Origin: VXYL01 sp963666465
GTDB taxonomy: Bacteria > Pseudomonadota > Gammaproteobacteria > Pseudomonadales > Azotimanducaceae
NCBI GenBank assembly: GCA_963666465.1
Contig: OY762824.1
Span: 4,898,001-4,962,000, forward strand
Length of the DNA: 64,000 bases
Reading direction: 5' to 3'
Part shown: in pieces, positions 36,738 to 45,566 of the stretch
Position numbering within the stretch: position 1 is the stretch's first letter
How the letters are laid out: the number at the start of each line of letters is the position of its first letter
The notes under the pieces: model-generated
What the model was told of the DNA's origin: nothing
Seen by the model: the letters and a program-made list of their open reading frames with translations, nothing else
The model's database searches: none
Translations under genes and position numbers: made by a program

Positions 36738-36892
36738 AGCCCCAAGCCGTCCTGTCACCCTGTCGGCATTCGGCCAGCCTGCGCCGTCCGAAGTCCGACA
36801 GGCTGCCAGCGCGCCCTTGCGGGCGCGTCGGCAGTTCGCTTCGCGAACTGCCTGGCCTTCGGGCTCGCATTCGCTCGCGCCTTCGGCTAGGT
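36738..36892. repeat. mosaic of two dispersed modules
   Basis: 36738-36812 (CCAAGCCGTCCTGTCACCCT...) is an inverted partial copy of the 110-bp module at 12761. 36812-36892 (GCGCGCCCTTGCGGGCGCG...GCCTTCGGCTAGG) is an inverted copy of 30575-30660 with the hairpin GGCAGTTCGCTTCGCGAACTGCC. Confidence 0.6.
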
Positions 36893-37237
36893 GGTTGGGA
36901 GTTCTTCCGGCGGGCGCACGAAGGGCTGTGGCACCGGGTCCTTGGTCATGCCCACCACGCCCTTGTAGCCGTGGTGTTCCTCCTCGATGTGCAAGGTCCG
37001 TTCGGGGATCACGAACCTGGTTCCCGGTCCGCACTCGTGGACGGTTCCCTTGGCCGGGTCTTGAAAGCGGAACACCCCCTCCTGCACATAGAAGTGGATG
37101 CCCACGTCGTGCCAGTGGATCGGCGTACCGCCGCTAGCCGCCGCGTCCACCTCGTGCAGGAACTGGCCATTGGCACGGATCTCCCGTCGGGCGTCGTCAA
37201 GATCCTCGAAGTAGTCGTGTTCAACCGTGATGCTCAT
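36887..37237 (-). CDS. cupin-domain protein
   Basis: 116 residues from ATG 37237. A single small beta-barrel cupin: G-T-P-I-H-W-H-D-V-G-I-H-F-Y-V supplies the first motif (two His), and R-F-V-I-P-E-R-T-L-H-I-E-E-E-H-H supplies the second. Such proteins bind a metal and act as dioxygenases, isomerases or small-molecule sensors. No extra domain is present. The last few codons run into the dispersed repeat at 36812-36892. It is convergent with the SDR at 35948 and divergent from the hydrolase at 37549. Confidence 0.75.
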   Translation of the reverse strand: MSITVEHDYFEDLDDARREIRANGQFLHEVDAAASGGTPIHWHDVGIHFYVQEGVFRFQDPAKGTVHECGPGTRFVIPERTLHIEEEHHGYKGVVGMTKDPVPQPFVRPPEELPTT

Positions 37238-37299
37238 CTACGCCGTTCTCTCGTCGTGCAAGGCATTGCAGGCATCGTAGAGCCTGCCAGCTTCCGGCG

Positions 37300-37470
37300 C
37301 ATCTCTTGAGGGCATCCTGCGCTCCGGAACGCCTTCTGGCACAAGCAGCGGAGCCAGTCGAAGCCGAGGAATGCGCGCGCAGGGAGGGCGAGACGCCCTC
37401 CCTGCGGAGAGGACGGCAACTGATGGAGGATGTCCTGCCCTCACTACGCGCCACCAAGGCGCGTTTGTGC
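37300..37470. repeat. REP-like palindromes upstream of dehalogenase-like gene
   Basis: The 311-base gap between divergent genes contains GAGGGCATCCTGCGCTCC (about 37311-37328) and GGAGGGCGAGACGCCCTCC (about 37382-37400). No small gene is evident; the hydrolase promoter should lie here. Confidence 0.5.
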
Positions 37471-37548
37471 CCCCTGCCCGTCGAGGCGTCGCCTGTCGCT
37501 GCGCATGGCATCATCGACCTTGCGAAAACCACGCGTTGGAGTATCTGC

Positions 37549-38520
37549 ATGACCGATTTCGTCAGGACGCCGGAGGGGAACTTTGCCACCCTTGCCGACT
37601 TCCCCCACGAGCCGCATTACCACCCGTGGCAAGACCTGCGGACGCACTATGTCGATGTGGGCCCGCGCGACGGCCCGGTCATGCTGCTGCTGCACGGGAT
37701 GCCGACGTGGACGTACCTCTACCGCGACATGATCGGGCCGCTGGTGGATGCGGGCTATCGCTGCATCGCACCGGATCACATGGGCTTCGGCCGCTCCGAC
37801 AAGCCCACCGACATCCACTGGTACACCATCGCCCGGCACACGGAGATCCTCACGTCGCTGATCGCCGCGCTCGACCTCGGCCGCATCACCCTGGTGTGCC
37901 AGGACTGGGGCGGCCCCATCGGTCTCGCCCAAGCGGCGATGATGCCGGACCGTTTCGAACACCTCGTCATCATGAATACGTGGCTGCACCACCCTGGCTA
38001 CGAGTATTCCGAAGGCATCCGCAATTGGAACCGAAACTGGCACGAAGGCGGGCTGTTCCACCGTCCCGAACCGGACTTGGGGCTGCTCCTGGTGCTGAGC
38101 GCCGGCCTTGCCGACCGCCGCACGGTGTTCGGCGCCATCGTTGACGGCAAGGACCCTGGGCTCACGGGCGAGGCGGCGCGGGTCTATCGAGGCTTCGCCG
38201 CGCCATATCACGGCTTGCCGGACGCCGGCTACAACGGCATGCGCCGCTTTCCGCTGTCGATCCCCGTCAGCAGCCCCGACAACGGCAACGCCGCGGCCCA
38301 GGCGCTGCACTACCGCACGCTGCTCGACTGGCAGAAGGGCGTGCAGTTCATCTGGGGCTGCGCCGATGACGTGTTCACGGAAGACTGGGGCCGCACCTGG
38401 GCCAGGCGCATGGGCAACGCCCGCTTCGACGGCATCGGGGACGCCGGCCACTTTCTGCAAAGCACCCACGGTGGGCGCGTCGCGGAACTCGTTATCGACG
38501 GGTGTCGGGGGTCTGACTGA
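37549..38520 (+). CDS. alpha/beta hydrolase, haloalkane-dehalogenase-like
   Basis: 323 residues from ATG 37549. The overall pattern is that of haloalkane dehalogenases: L-L-H-G-M-P-T-W-T-Y-L-Y-R, D-H-M-G-F-G-R-S-D-K-P, the nucleophile elbow C-Q-D-W-G-G-P-I-G with Asp as nucleophile and Trp as first halide ligand, and a C-terminal catalytic His in G-D-A-G-H-F. These enzymes hydrolyse carbon-halogen bonds without cofactor. The residue after H-G is Met, where most known enzymes have Asn or Glu that helps bind the halide, so true dehalogenase activity is doubtful. The start is fixed by the family's N-terminal length; the frame is open further upstream only through repeat DNA. Confidence 0.82.
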   Translation: MTDFVRTPEGNFATLADFPHEPHYHPWQDLRTHYVDVGPRDGPVMLLLHGMPTWTYLYRDMIGPLVDAGYRCIAPDHMGFGRSDKPTDIHWYTIARHTEILTSLIAALDLGRITLVCQDWGGPIGLAQAAMMPDRFEHLVIMNTWLHHPGYEYSEGIRNWNRNWHEGGLFHRPEPDLGLLLVLSAGLADRRTVFGAIVDGKDPGLTGEAARVYRGFAAPYHGLPDAGYNGMRRFPLSIPVSSPDNGNAAAQALHYRTLLDWQKGVQFIWGCADDVFTEDWGRTWARRMGNARFDGIGDAGHFLQSTHGGRVAELVIDGCRGSD

Positions 38521-38669
38521 AACGGTTGACCAGGCGTTCGTGGCGGGGGGGCTGCCGCCCGCCGAAGAAGGCAGGAGGCTTCTTCTACCCCTCCCAAGGG
38601 GAGTGATGCAGGCAGGGCGTTGGCCAGGGGCAACGCATGCTTCGCCGTGCCGATGCGACCGAGCTGCAC

Positions 38670-41036
38670 TCAAACCAGCACACCCTCGGCACGCAACCGT
38701 TTGATCTCCCCCTCCTCCATCCCAAGAACGCCCCGCAGCACCTCGTCCGTGTGCCCGCCAAGTTGCGGCGCTGGCGCGCGGACGCCGTTTGGGCGCGCGG
38801 TCAGGCGCCAGGGGAGGCCGGTGTGGGCGCGGACTCCCACCTCGGGGTGGGGCAGGCGCTCGATGAAGCCGCGCGCGTTCAGGTGAGGGTCCTCCACCAC
38901 GTCCTGGCAGGTGAAGCTCGGGAACGCGGCGATGCCGCGGGCCTGCAGGAGGCCCGCCACGAACCAGCGGTCGTGGCCGCGGGTCCAGCCGGAAAGGCGA
39001 CGTTCCAGTTCGTCTTCGTTCTGCTTGCGCAGTGCAGGGCTGGCGAAGAGTTCGTCGTCGAGTCCCGGCACGAGCTCTGCGAGCACGTCGAAGTCGGCTT
39101 CCGAACAGGCGATGGTCACCCACTCGTCGTCGCCGGCCGCGGGGAAGCACCCATGCGGCGACATCCAAGGGTCGCGGTTGCCGATTCGCCGCGCCTGCCT
39201 GCCCGCCAGGGCGTGCTCCATCCAGCCGTTCACGTTGAGCGCGGCGGTTGCCTCCCACAGCGTCACGTCCAGATGCTCGCCGATGCCGGACTGGTCTCGG
39301 CGCAGGAGCGCTCCCGCCACGGCGCCGGCGGCGGTGATGCCGGCGGTGGGGTCCGGCATGGCGACGCCGGTCTCCTCGGGCCCTTCACCGGGAAATCCGG
39401 ATGCCGAGGAGAGACCCGACAGCGGCCCGGTGGCGGGGCCATAGCCCATGTATTCGCGGTATGGCCCCGTCTGCCCATAGCCGCTCACGGACGCCAGGAT
39501 GACGCGGGGGTTGATTTCCCGCAGCACGTCGTAGCCGAGGCCCAACCGGTCGAGCACGCCGGTGGCGAAATTCTGGAACACCACGTCCACTTCCGCCACC
39601 AGCCGCTTGACGAGCTCCGTGCCTTCGGGGCGCCGAAGGTCCACCGCCACGCTGCGCTTGCCCTGATTCCACTGGTTGAACATGCCGGCCGTGTTCAGGC
39701 TCGGCTCGATGCCCTCCGGCGCGGCATTGCCTCGGCGATAGAGGTCGGGACGCACCGAGGACTCCACCCGGATCACGTCGGCACCCAGATGGGCGAGGTT
39801 CATGCTGCCGAAGGGACCGGCCCAAACCCAGGTGAGGTCCAGCACGCGCACGCCTTGCAGCGGGAGCCGCGGCGGGGGTGGGTTGGGCGCTTCAGGTTCG
39901 GCCGGCGGCAACTCCCATTCCAGCGACTCCTCGGTGTGCTCGCCAAGGCGCGGCGCTGGGCGGCGATACTGTGGCCGCTTGCCGTCGATGAGCATGGCGG
40001 GCGCCATGTAGGCCGTGGTGTCATCGTTCGGCACGTTGGTGAAGAATCCACGGGCGGCAAGATGCTTGTCGGCGGCGAGATCGGCGAACGACATCACCGG
40101 CGCCATGCAGATGCGGTGCGCCTGCGCCGCGTGATAGAGCTCGGAGGTGTCCCAGCCAGAGACGAACTCGGCGATGAAGCCGTGGATCAGGTCCTGGTTT
40201 TCGTTGCGCCCTTGCGGCGTTTCGAAGAGGTCCAACGTCGCCCACTCCGGGCTGCCCATGAATCGAACCAGCCGCTCCCACTGATCCTGCTCGATGCAGG
40301 CGAGGAAGATGGCGCCGTCCTGGGTGTCGAAGATGCGCCAGGGAATGAGCGACCTCGGCACTGTGCGCTTCATGACGAAGCCGTGATAGGTGTACACGTG
40401 GATGCCGAACTCCAGCACCGAGGCGACGTATTCGACCACCGAGAAGTCGATGATCTCGCCGACGCCGGAGCGGCGCCGATCCCGATGCATCGCCAGCGTC
40501 ACCGTCGCCCCGGCCACGCCCGCCATCAGGCTGCAATGATGGCCGTGCATCTTCAGCGGTGGATAGCTCGGCTCCGGGTGCGACATGGGACAAAGCCCCG
40601 CCCAGCCGCCGCCGTGCGACAGCGTCAGCTCCGTGGCGGCGAGGTTCGCATAGGGCCCGGTGAGGCCAAACGGCGTCATGGCCAGGACGATCAGTTCGGG
40701 CCGGGCCGTGCGCAGGGTGGCGGCATCTAGCCCAATCCGGCGGGCGTCGTCGCCCCGCAGCGAATGCACCAGCACGTTCGCCCACGCAAGCAGCCGCGCA
40801 AGGTGCGCTTGTCCCGCTTCGGTTTCGAGGTCGAGACAGACGCCGCGCTTGTCGAGATTCACGGACAGGAAGAGGCCGCTGCGCTCCTCGTCCACGCCGT
40901 TCGCGAACGGCCCAATGCGCCGTGCAGGATCGCCTCCGAGCGGCGCCTCGACCTTGACCACATCGGCGCCCTGGTTGGCGAGATGCCGAGCCGCATAGGC
41001 GGCCGCAATCCCCTCGCCAACCTCGAGCACCCGCAT
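38670..41036 (-). CDS. tandem (double) class III CoA-transferase, CaiB/BaiF family
   Basis: 788 residues from ATG 41036 (GTG 41045 would add three). Two complete CoA-transferase III domains are fused: residues about 1-390 (V-L-E-V-G-E-G-I, N-Q-G-A-D-V-V-K-V-E) and about 395-788 (V-L-D-L-T-W-V-W-A-G-P, H-L-G-A-D-V-I-R-V-E). Each has its own catalytic Asp (G-E-I-I-D-F-S-V and G-E-H-L-D-V-T-L). The typical enzyme is a 400-residue interlocked dimer, so this is the two chains in one. It moves CoA between carboxylic acids; substrates are unknown. It is convergent with the dehalogenase-like gene, with a 149-base gap. Confidence 0.9.
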   Translation of the reverse strand: MRVLEVGEGIAAAYAARHLANQGADVVKVEAPLGGDPARRIGPFANGVDEERSGLFLSVNLDKRGVCLDLETEAGQAHLARLLAWANVLVHSLRGDDARRIGLDAATLRTARPELIVLAMTPFGLTGPYANLAATELTLSHGGGWAGLCPMSHPEPSYPPLKMHGHHCSLMAGVAGATVTLAMHRDRRRSGVGEIIDFSVVEYVASVLEFGIHVYTYHGFVMKRTVPRSLIPWRIFDTQDGAIFLACIEQDQWERLVRFMGSPEWATLDLFETPQGRNENQDLIHGFIAEFVSGWDTSELYHAAQAHRICMAPVMSFADLAADKHLAARGFFTNVPNDDTTAYMAPAMLIDGKRPQYRRPAPRLGEHTEESLEWELPPAEPEAPNPPPPRLPLQGVRVLDLTWVWAGPFGSMNLAHLGADVIRVESSVRPDLYRRGNAAPEGIEPSLNTAGMFNQWNQGKRSVAVDLRRPEGTELVKRLVAEVDVVFQNFATGVLDRLGLGYDVLREINPRVILASVSGYGQTGPYREYMGYGPATGPLSGLSSASGFPGEGPEETGVAMPDPTAGITAAGAVAGALLRRDQSGIGEHLDVTLWEATAALNVNGWMEHALAGRQARRIGNRDPWMSPHGCFPAAGDDEWVTIACSEADFDVLAELVPGLDDELFASPALRKQNEDELERRLSGWTRGHDRWFVAGLLQARGIAAFPSFTCQDVVEDPHLNARGFIERLPHPEVGVRAHTGLPWRLTARPNGVRAPAPQLGGHTDEVLRGVLGMEEGEIKRLRAEGVLV

Positions 41037-41189
41037 GGCCGGCACCAGGTCAAGCGTGAAGCTGGGCGGTGTGGCGGACGTCGGCTCGTGTGTCAGGAGT
41101 CAACCGCCTTGCAGCGCACGTCGAGTGCAACGGAGCGCAATGTTACTCATAGTGGGTCGCTGGACATGCTCTGGAGGGCATCCTGCCTT

Positions 41190-41211
41190 CGCTCCGGGTT
41201 ACCCCGGAGCG
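41190..41211 (-). terminator. hairpin at the end of the Fic gene
   Basis: CGCTCCGGG (41190-41198) and CCCGGAGCG (41203-41211) form a perfect 9-bp stem whose loop holds the TAA stop codon of the Fic gene. There is no T-tract, so it may act as an mRNA 3'-end stabiliser. A REP-like palindrome (about 41172-41190) follows on the minus strand. Confidence 0.4.
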
Positions 41212-42365
41212 AGTGGCTCCGTGCCCTCGCTCAGGATGGCGAGATAGGCGTCGTAGGCGAAGAGGCGATTGCGCTTGCGCCCCGTGATTTCGCGGGCGAT
41301 GCCCTGCTCGACCAGGGTCTGCATGGCGCTGGCGGCGGTTGGCAGCGACATGCCGGTGGTCTTGTGCACATCGGTCAGGGAGGCGATCACCTGCGAGCTC
41401 AGGGCGTCGTGTACGCGCAGCAGAGAGTTGGTGCGCCGCCCGGCTCCTTCGAGGCGCGCGCCGTCTGCGGCGAGGAGTGCGGCGAGCCGGCGGCAGGTGT
41501 CCACGGCGCCCGTGGCGGTCTCTTCGACACCTTCGAGGAAGAACGCCAGCCACGATTCCCAATCGCCGGTGAGGCGCACGTCGTTCAGTTGGCGGTAGTA
41601 CTCGGTGCGGTGCGTCTTGAAGTACAGGCTGAGGTACAGGAGCGGCTGCTGCAAGGCGCCCGCGTCGTGCAGCAGCAGGGTGATGAGCAGGCGGCCGACG
41701 CGGCCGTTGCCGTCAAGGAACGGGTGGATGGTCTCGAACTGGACGTGGGCGAGGGCGGCGCGGATGAGCACCGGAAACTCCCGTTCGTTGAGGAAGCGTT
41801 CGAGGGCGGCCATGCAGTCCGGAAGCTCGGTGTGGGGTGGTGGCACGAATGCCGCGTTGTCCGGACGGGTGCCGCCGATCCAGTTCTGGGAGCGTCGGAA
41901 CTCACCAGGCATCTGGTGGCTGCCCCGGCCGCGCGACAGAAGCACGGCGTGAATCTCGCGCAGAAGGCGAATGCAAAGGGGTAGTCCGTTTCGCATTAGC
42001 TGGAGTCCCTGCTCCAACGCGGCGACGTAGTTCGACACTTCCACCGCGTCTTGCAGCGGGACGCCGGGGGTGTTCTTGCGTTCGAACATCAGAAGGTCGG
42101 ACAGCGACGATTGGGTGCCTTCGATCTGCGAAGAGAGCACGGCTTCCTTGCGAACGTAGGTGTACAGGAACAGGGTCGCGTCCGGGAGCAGCGACGAGAT
42201 GGAGTCGAGTCGTCCCAGGGCGAGGGTGGCGGCTTCGAGCGAACGCTGCAGGGACGCGTCGAGCTGCACCGGCGGCTGCGGTGGCAAGGGAGCCGGCACG
42301 AATGCCCGCGTCTCGTTGCCGGCAACGGTCGTCGATTGGTATTTGCCCGTGGACGTGCGGTGCAT
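41199..42365 (-). CDS. Fic-domain protein with winged-helix C-terminus
   Basis: 388 residues from ATG 42365. The Fic core H-P-F-L-D-G-N-G-R-V-G-R (about residues 215-226) is perfect and predicts AMP transfer from ATP to a protein hydroxyl. An N-terminal inhibitory helix is present with S-S-Q-I-E-G-T (about residue 78), so this is a class II, self-restrained Fic protein. The last 80 residues look like a winged helix-turn-helix, as in Fic/DUF4172-type proteins that may bind DNA. Targets are unknown. A palindrome overlapping the predicted promoter suggests autoregulation. No separate antitoxin gene is adjacent, in keeping with the built-in inhibitory helix. Confidence 0.92.
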   Translation of the reverse strand: MHRTSTGKYQSTTVAGNETRAFVPAPLPPQPPVQLDASLQRSLEAATLALGRLDSISSLLPDATLFLYTYVRKEAVLSSQIEGTQSSLSDLLMFERKNTPGVPLQDAVEVSNYVAALEQGLQLMRNGLPLCIRLLREIHAVLLSRGRGSHQMPGEFRRSQNWIGGTRPDNAAFVPPPHTELPDCMAALERFLNEREFPVLIRAALAHVQFETIHPFLDGNGRVGRLLITLLLHDAGALQQPLLYLSLYFKTHRTEYYRQLNDVRLTGDWESWLAFFLEGVEETATGAVDTCRRLAALLAADGARLEGAGRRTNSLLRVHDALSSQVIASLTDVHKTTGMSLPTAASAMQTLVEQGIAREITGRKRNRLFAYDAYLAILSEGTEPLAPG

Positions 42366-42441
42366 GGTCAGGGTCTTTCGCGAGAGCCGTTCTCGACGGG
42401 CGGCTTGCGCTACGCAAGGTTCCTTGGTAACGACGTTCGCT

Positions 42442-42492
42442 ATTAAAGACTAGGCCATGAACTTTTAGCAACGCTGTGCGCTGCTAAAGTTC
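42442..42492 (-). promoter_or_regulatory. Fic promoter with overlapping palindrome
   Basis: On the minus strand TTGCTA (42471-42466) and TTTAAT (42447-42442) are spaced 18 bases, a plausible sigma-70 promoter 77 bases before the Fic ATG. The inverted repeat GAACTTTTAGCA (42459-42470) / TGCTAAAGTTC (42482-42492), one bulged T, overlaps the -35 box as an operator would. Confidence 0.5.
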
Positions 42493-42538
42493 TCTTCATT
42501 AGGGAAGGCCGCAACGAAAGCTCGCGCCGAAATCTTCC

Positions 42539-43225
42539 TTAGGCCTCGCTGCCGTCGCCGAGGAAGCTCTTGATCTGGTCGGAGAGGTTGGTGCAGGCCT
42601 CGGGTTGGACGCGGGCGATGAAGGGGATGGGGACGACAACGGCGGGGATGAAGGAGGTGCCGACGGCTTCCGAGGTGACCTTGCCGACGGCGATGCCTTC
42701 GGAGACGTCCCAGATGGAGGCTTCGTAGTTGGAGGCGTCCTCCCACGAGAGGAAGCCGAAGCAGGCTGGCATGCCGCCGGTGAAGACGGTGCATTGCACG
42801 GTTCCGGCCTGGTCGGTGCGTTCGGTGGTGCCCTCGATCCACACCAGATAGCGCACGCCGATGTCGCGGATGCGATCGCCGACGAGCGGTTCGGCGATCA
42901 CTTCGCCGAGCTTGTCCATGGTCAGCGGCGCCGTGCGTGGCTCGAACCACGGGAACACGGAATCGACGAACTGTCGTTCCGCCAGCACCGACAGGCTGTC
43001 GTCGCCAGCCGCCACGTGGTCGCTGACGCAGGAGATGAAGTCGTTCTCCGTCTCGCCCTGGGTCTTGTGCTTGCGCGACAGGATCACCACGGATTGGTCA
43101 CCGAGCGGCCCCGTGCGGGCGAAGCGCACCTGGTCGATGGTGGGCTGCACGCAGCCACTCAACGCAGTGGCCAGCAGGAAGGCGCCTGCCAGCAGGGTCG
43201 CCGGGGAGAGCCTGGTCCCGTTCAT
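42539..43225 (-). CDS. lipoprotein of unknown function, cluster member
   Basis: 228 residues from ATG 43225, which overlaps the upstream stop as ATGA, so translation is coupled. Signal sequence with lipobox A-L-S-G-C (Cys about residue 25). The mature part has paired cysteines (I-S-C-V-S-D, V-Q-C-T-V, M-P-A-C-F-G, E-A-C-T-N) and a small hydrophobic stretch (F-I-P-A-V-V-V-P-I-P-F). No family is recognised. It is the last gene of the minus-strand envelope cluster and probably an outer-membrane lipoprotein. Confidence 0.75.
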   Translation of the reverse strand: MNGTRLSPATLLAGAFLLATALSGCVQPTIDQVRFARTGPLGDQSVVILSRKHKTQGETENDFISCVSDHVAAGDDSLSVLAERQFVDSVFPWFEPRTAPLTMDKLGEVIAEPLVGDRIRDIGVRYLVWIEGTTERTDQAGTVQCTVFTGGMPACFGFLSWEDASNYEASIWDVSEGIAVGKVTSEAVGTSFIPAVVVPIPFIARVQPEACTNLSDQIKSFLGDGSEA

Positions 43226-43944
43226 GCCCCGAGGCCCCGACCTTCCAGCCATTCGCGCACGCCGTCGACGGTGGGAAAGTAGAACGACAGGAACGCGGCG
43301 GCGTCGCGCAGGGCCCAGATGGTGGCGTCGCCGAGGGCGTCGTCCTCGGTGCCGACGGAGCCGTAGTTGTCGCTGTTGGCCTTGCCGTAGCCCAGGAGAT
43401 CCCAATCGGCGATGAGGGTGCCGTCGGTGGCGAAGAGCTTCATGCGGTATTTGATCCACACCTCGTAGAAGTCGCCCTTGGTCTGCGCGGGGATGGCGAA
43501 CTGCATTTCCTCGATGGTGGGCGCGAGCACGGCATCGACGTTGGCGCCGGAGCTTCGCAGGGCGTCGAGGAAGGGAGCGGCGTTGTCGTTTTCCGGCGCC
43601 TTGCCGCCGAGGCGCGTCACGTCCTGGAACATGGCGTCGAACACGCGCTCGAACACCGGCACCTGCGAGGCGCCGAGGTCGATGCGGTACTCGCCGTGGT
43701 CCGGCACTTCCTCGACGTGGACGTAGCTGGTGAGCGTGTCATCGAAGTACACGGCCATCTTCACCGGGATGGGATCGACCAGCGGGCTCGGCACGGTGGT
43801 GTTGACGGTGACGGACGCACCGCCGACACAGCCGCCGAGCGCCGCCAGCAGGGCGACGCCGGCTGTCGCGATGCACAGCGCCGGCGCGAAGCCCGCGCCA
43901 CGAAACGCGGCCACACCAGCGACCGACCAGACCCGAACCGGCAC
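43222..43944 (-). CDS. lipoprotein of unknown function, cluster member
   Basis: 240 residues. GTG 43944 is chosen because AAGGAGAGG lies 7 bases upstream and a signal sequence with lipobox L-G-G-C starts there; ATG 44040 would add a non-signal-like extension. The mature part begins with V-T-V-N-T-T-V and has a predicted mixed alpha/beta fold (V-K-M-A-V-Y-F-D-D-T, A-V-L-A-P-T-I-E-E-M). No named family. The stop overlaps the next start by four bases. The 379 bases upstream (43945-44323) hold only short GC palindromes such as GCGCGCCCTTCGGGCGCG. Confidence 0.72.
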   Translation of the reverse strand: MPVRVWSVAGVAAFRGAGFAPALCIATAGVALLAALGGCVGGASVTVNTTVPSPLVDPIPVKMAVYFDDTLTSYVHVEEVPDHGEYRIDLGASQVPVFERVFDAMFQDVTRLGGKAPENDNAAPFLDALRSSGANVDAVLAPTIEEMQFAIPAQTKGDFYEVWIKYRMKLFATDGTLIADWDLLGYGKANSDNYGSVGTEDDALGDATIWALRDAAAFLSFYFPTVDGVREWLEGRGLGA

Positions 43945-44323
43945 TCGCTTGCCTCTCCTTGCGAAGCCCGTCAGGAGAGCGTACTCGAAAATGTGTGGTC
44001 CTGTTCGGGTTGGGGCGGTTTTGGTGGAAGGTTCCTGCATGACGTAGCGCCGGGGCGCCGGCCCCCCCGGGAGACCTGGCGGTTTCTCGACTCCCCCAAG
44101 GGGAAAGTGCTGGAAGGCCTGTATCCCGGAGGGCCCCGGGCAGCACGCAGGGACTTCCTCTTGCTGGAGGAGCGGAGGGCCCGCGGCACGTATCGCTCCC
44201 CCCCTTTCTGGGGACAGGTCGATGCGCGCCCTTCGGGCGCGGAGCCGTCCTCGGCTTTTTCGGAGGGAGGTGGGCCGTGAGGGGGTGTCTGACTGCGAGG
44301 CGGGCATTCTTGGCGATGCCGGC

Positions 44324-45304
44324 CTACTCATAGCTCGCAAGGCCCACGAAGGTTCCGCAGTTGCGTGCCGTGAGTTCGCGCATGAGGGCGGCGTAGTTGG
44401 CGGCGGACTGGGCCTGGCCGAGCACCACCGGGAAGCCGATGGCGTGGACTCGGACGCGGCAGTTGCCGTCCTCGTCGGCGGCGTTGAAGCGGTCGATGGT
44501 GTCCACCACCACCTCGACCGAGCGGCCTTGGAAGTCGTCGCCGAAGACATAGACGCTGATCTTCTTGTCCGGCGAGTAGAAGGTGGTGATGGCCTTGGTG
44601 ACGCCCTCCACCGGGCTCGAATTCGAGAAGGCGTTCCATGTGTGCAGCCGGCTGACGATGGCGCGGCGGCGGGCTGGCGTGTCGGGAATCCAGGTGTCCA
44701 CGTATTGGCTGAACATGTAGTTGCCCATGTCGTTCATCACCTGAATGCCCTTGACCGTGGGGTAGATGTCGAGGGTTTCCTGCAGTTTCTGCACCACCAG
44801 CGGCCAGGCGAAGTTGTACATGCTGCCGGAGGTGTCGATGACGAAGATGATGTATTCGCTGTCCACCGGGATGCCGCCGATGGCGTTGTCCATGCGGCTG
44901 AAGTTGAGGCCGAGCAGGCGCTCCATCTCGTCCGTGAGGGACTGCTTGGCTTCGGATAGCTGGCTGTGGCGCGCCACCTGCTTCTCGGCTTGATCCTCGG
45001 CGGCGTTGAATTGACCGAGGATGTCGCTTACCTGCTGCTTGACCCGGGCGAGTTGAAGGAGCTCCTGATCGAGCTGTCGCTGTTCGTCCTCGATCTGACG
45101 CTTCAGCACCCGCGTTTGCCCCTCGATGTCGAACTTCGACTCGCGCTTGAGCGCAACGATGCCGTCGAGTTCGAGGTCCGTCTGTTCGAGCACGATGGGC
45201 TGCACGGTCTTGACGATCATGAGCAGCAGGATGATGGCGCCGAAGCCGCAGCAGATGACGTCCAGGAAAGAGAGGCCGATTTCCTCGATGTCGCGTCTTC
45301 TCAT
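44324..45304 (-). CDS. VWA protein with ExbD-like membrane anchor (B)
   Basis: 326 residues from ATG 45304, with AGAGG upstream. After eight mostly charged residues comes one membrane helix, L-S-F-L-D-V-I-C-C-G-F-G-A-I-I-L-L-L-M-I, with Asp 15 inside. Then a coiled coil (about residues 50-130, R-Q-I-E-D-E-Q-R-Q-L) and a von Willebrand A domain with an intact metal site, I-D-T-S-G-S-M, which would lie in the periplasm. F-L-D-V resembles F-I-D-V-M of ExbD/TolR, whose Asp carries protons. Paralogue of the next gene upstream (45567). A 262-base repeat-filled gap separates the two. Confidence 0.88.
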   Translation of the reverse strand: MRRRDIEEIGLSFLDVICCGFGAIILLLMIVKTVQPIVLEQTDLELDGIVALKRESKFDIEGQTRVLKRQIEDEQRQLDQELLQLARVKQQVSDILGQFNAAEDQAEKQVARHSQLSEAKQSLTDEMERLLGLNFSRMDNAIGGIPVDSEYIIFVIDTSGSMYNFAWPLVVQKLQETLDIYPTVKGIQVMNDMGNYMFSQYVDTWIPDTPARRRAIVSRLHTWNAFSNSSPVEGVTKAITTFYSPDKKISVYVFGDDFQGRSVEVVVDTIDRFNAADEDGNCRVRVHAIGFPVVLGQAQSAANYAALMRELTARNCGTFVGLASYE

Positions 45305-45339
45305 CCGACCAACCTCTGCACAGGTCGCTTGCTGCTGAA

Positions 45340-45560
45340 CGCGCCTTGGCGAGGCGAGGCCCCGTGGGGGCGAGGGCAACCTGCCCTCGCGCGCGCCGCA
45401 AGGCGCGCAAGCCGCAACGCGTCTTCGGAAGGCGCGGCAAGGCAGCGATTCCGACGGTTGTGCGTTCCTTCATGGACGCGCCCTGTGGCGCGTTGCGAGG
45501 ACAGAATGCCCTCGCCCCCACGGGGCCCTCCGTAGATGACCTGCCCTCCCCCCGGAGACA
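45340..45560. repeat. REP-like palindromes between the two VWA genes
   Basis: CGAGGGCAACCTGCCCTCG (about 45371-45389) and CGAGGACAGAATGCCCTCG (about 45495-45513), with GCGCGCCGCAAGGCGCGC between. They interrupt an otherwise tight operon; no gene. Confidence 0.55.
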
Positions 45561-45566
45561 AGCCCT

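Noticed and set aside
42459..42492. Palindrome as an intrinsic terminator
   Set aside because: It lies upstream of the Fic gene with no T-tract in either direction and no gene ending into it on the plus strand; an operator fits better.
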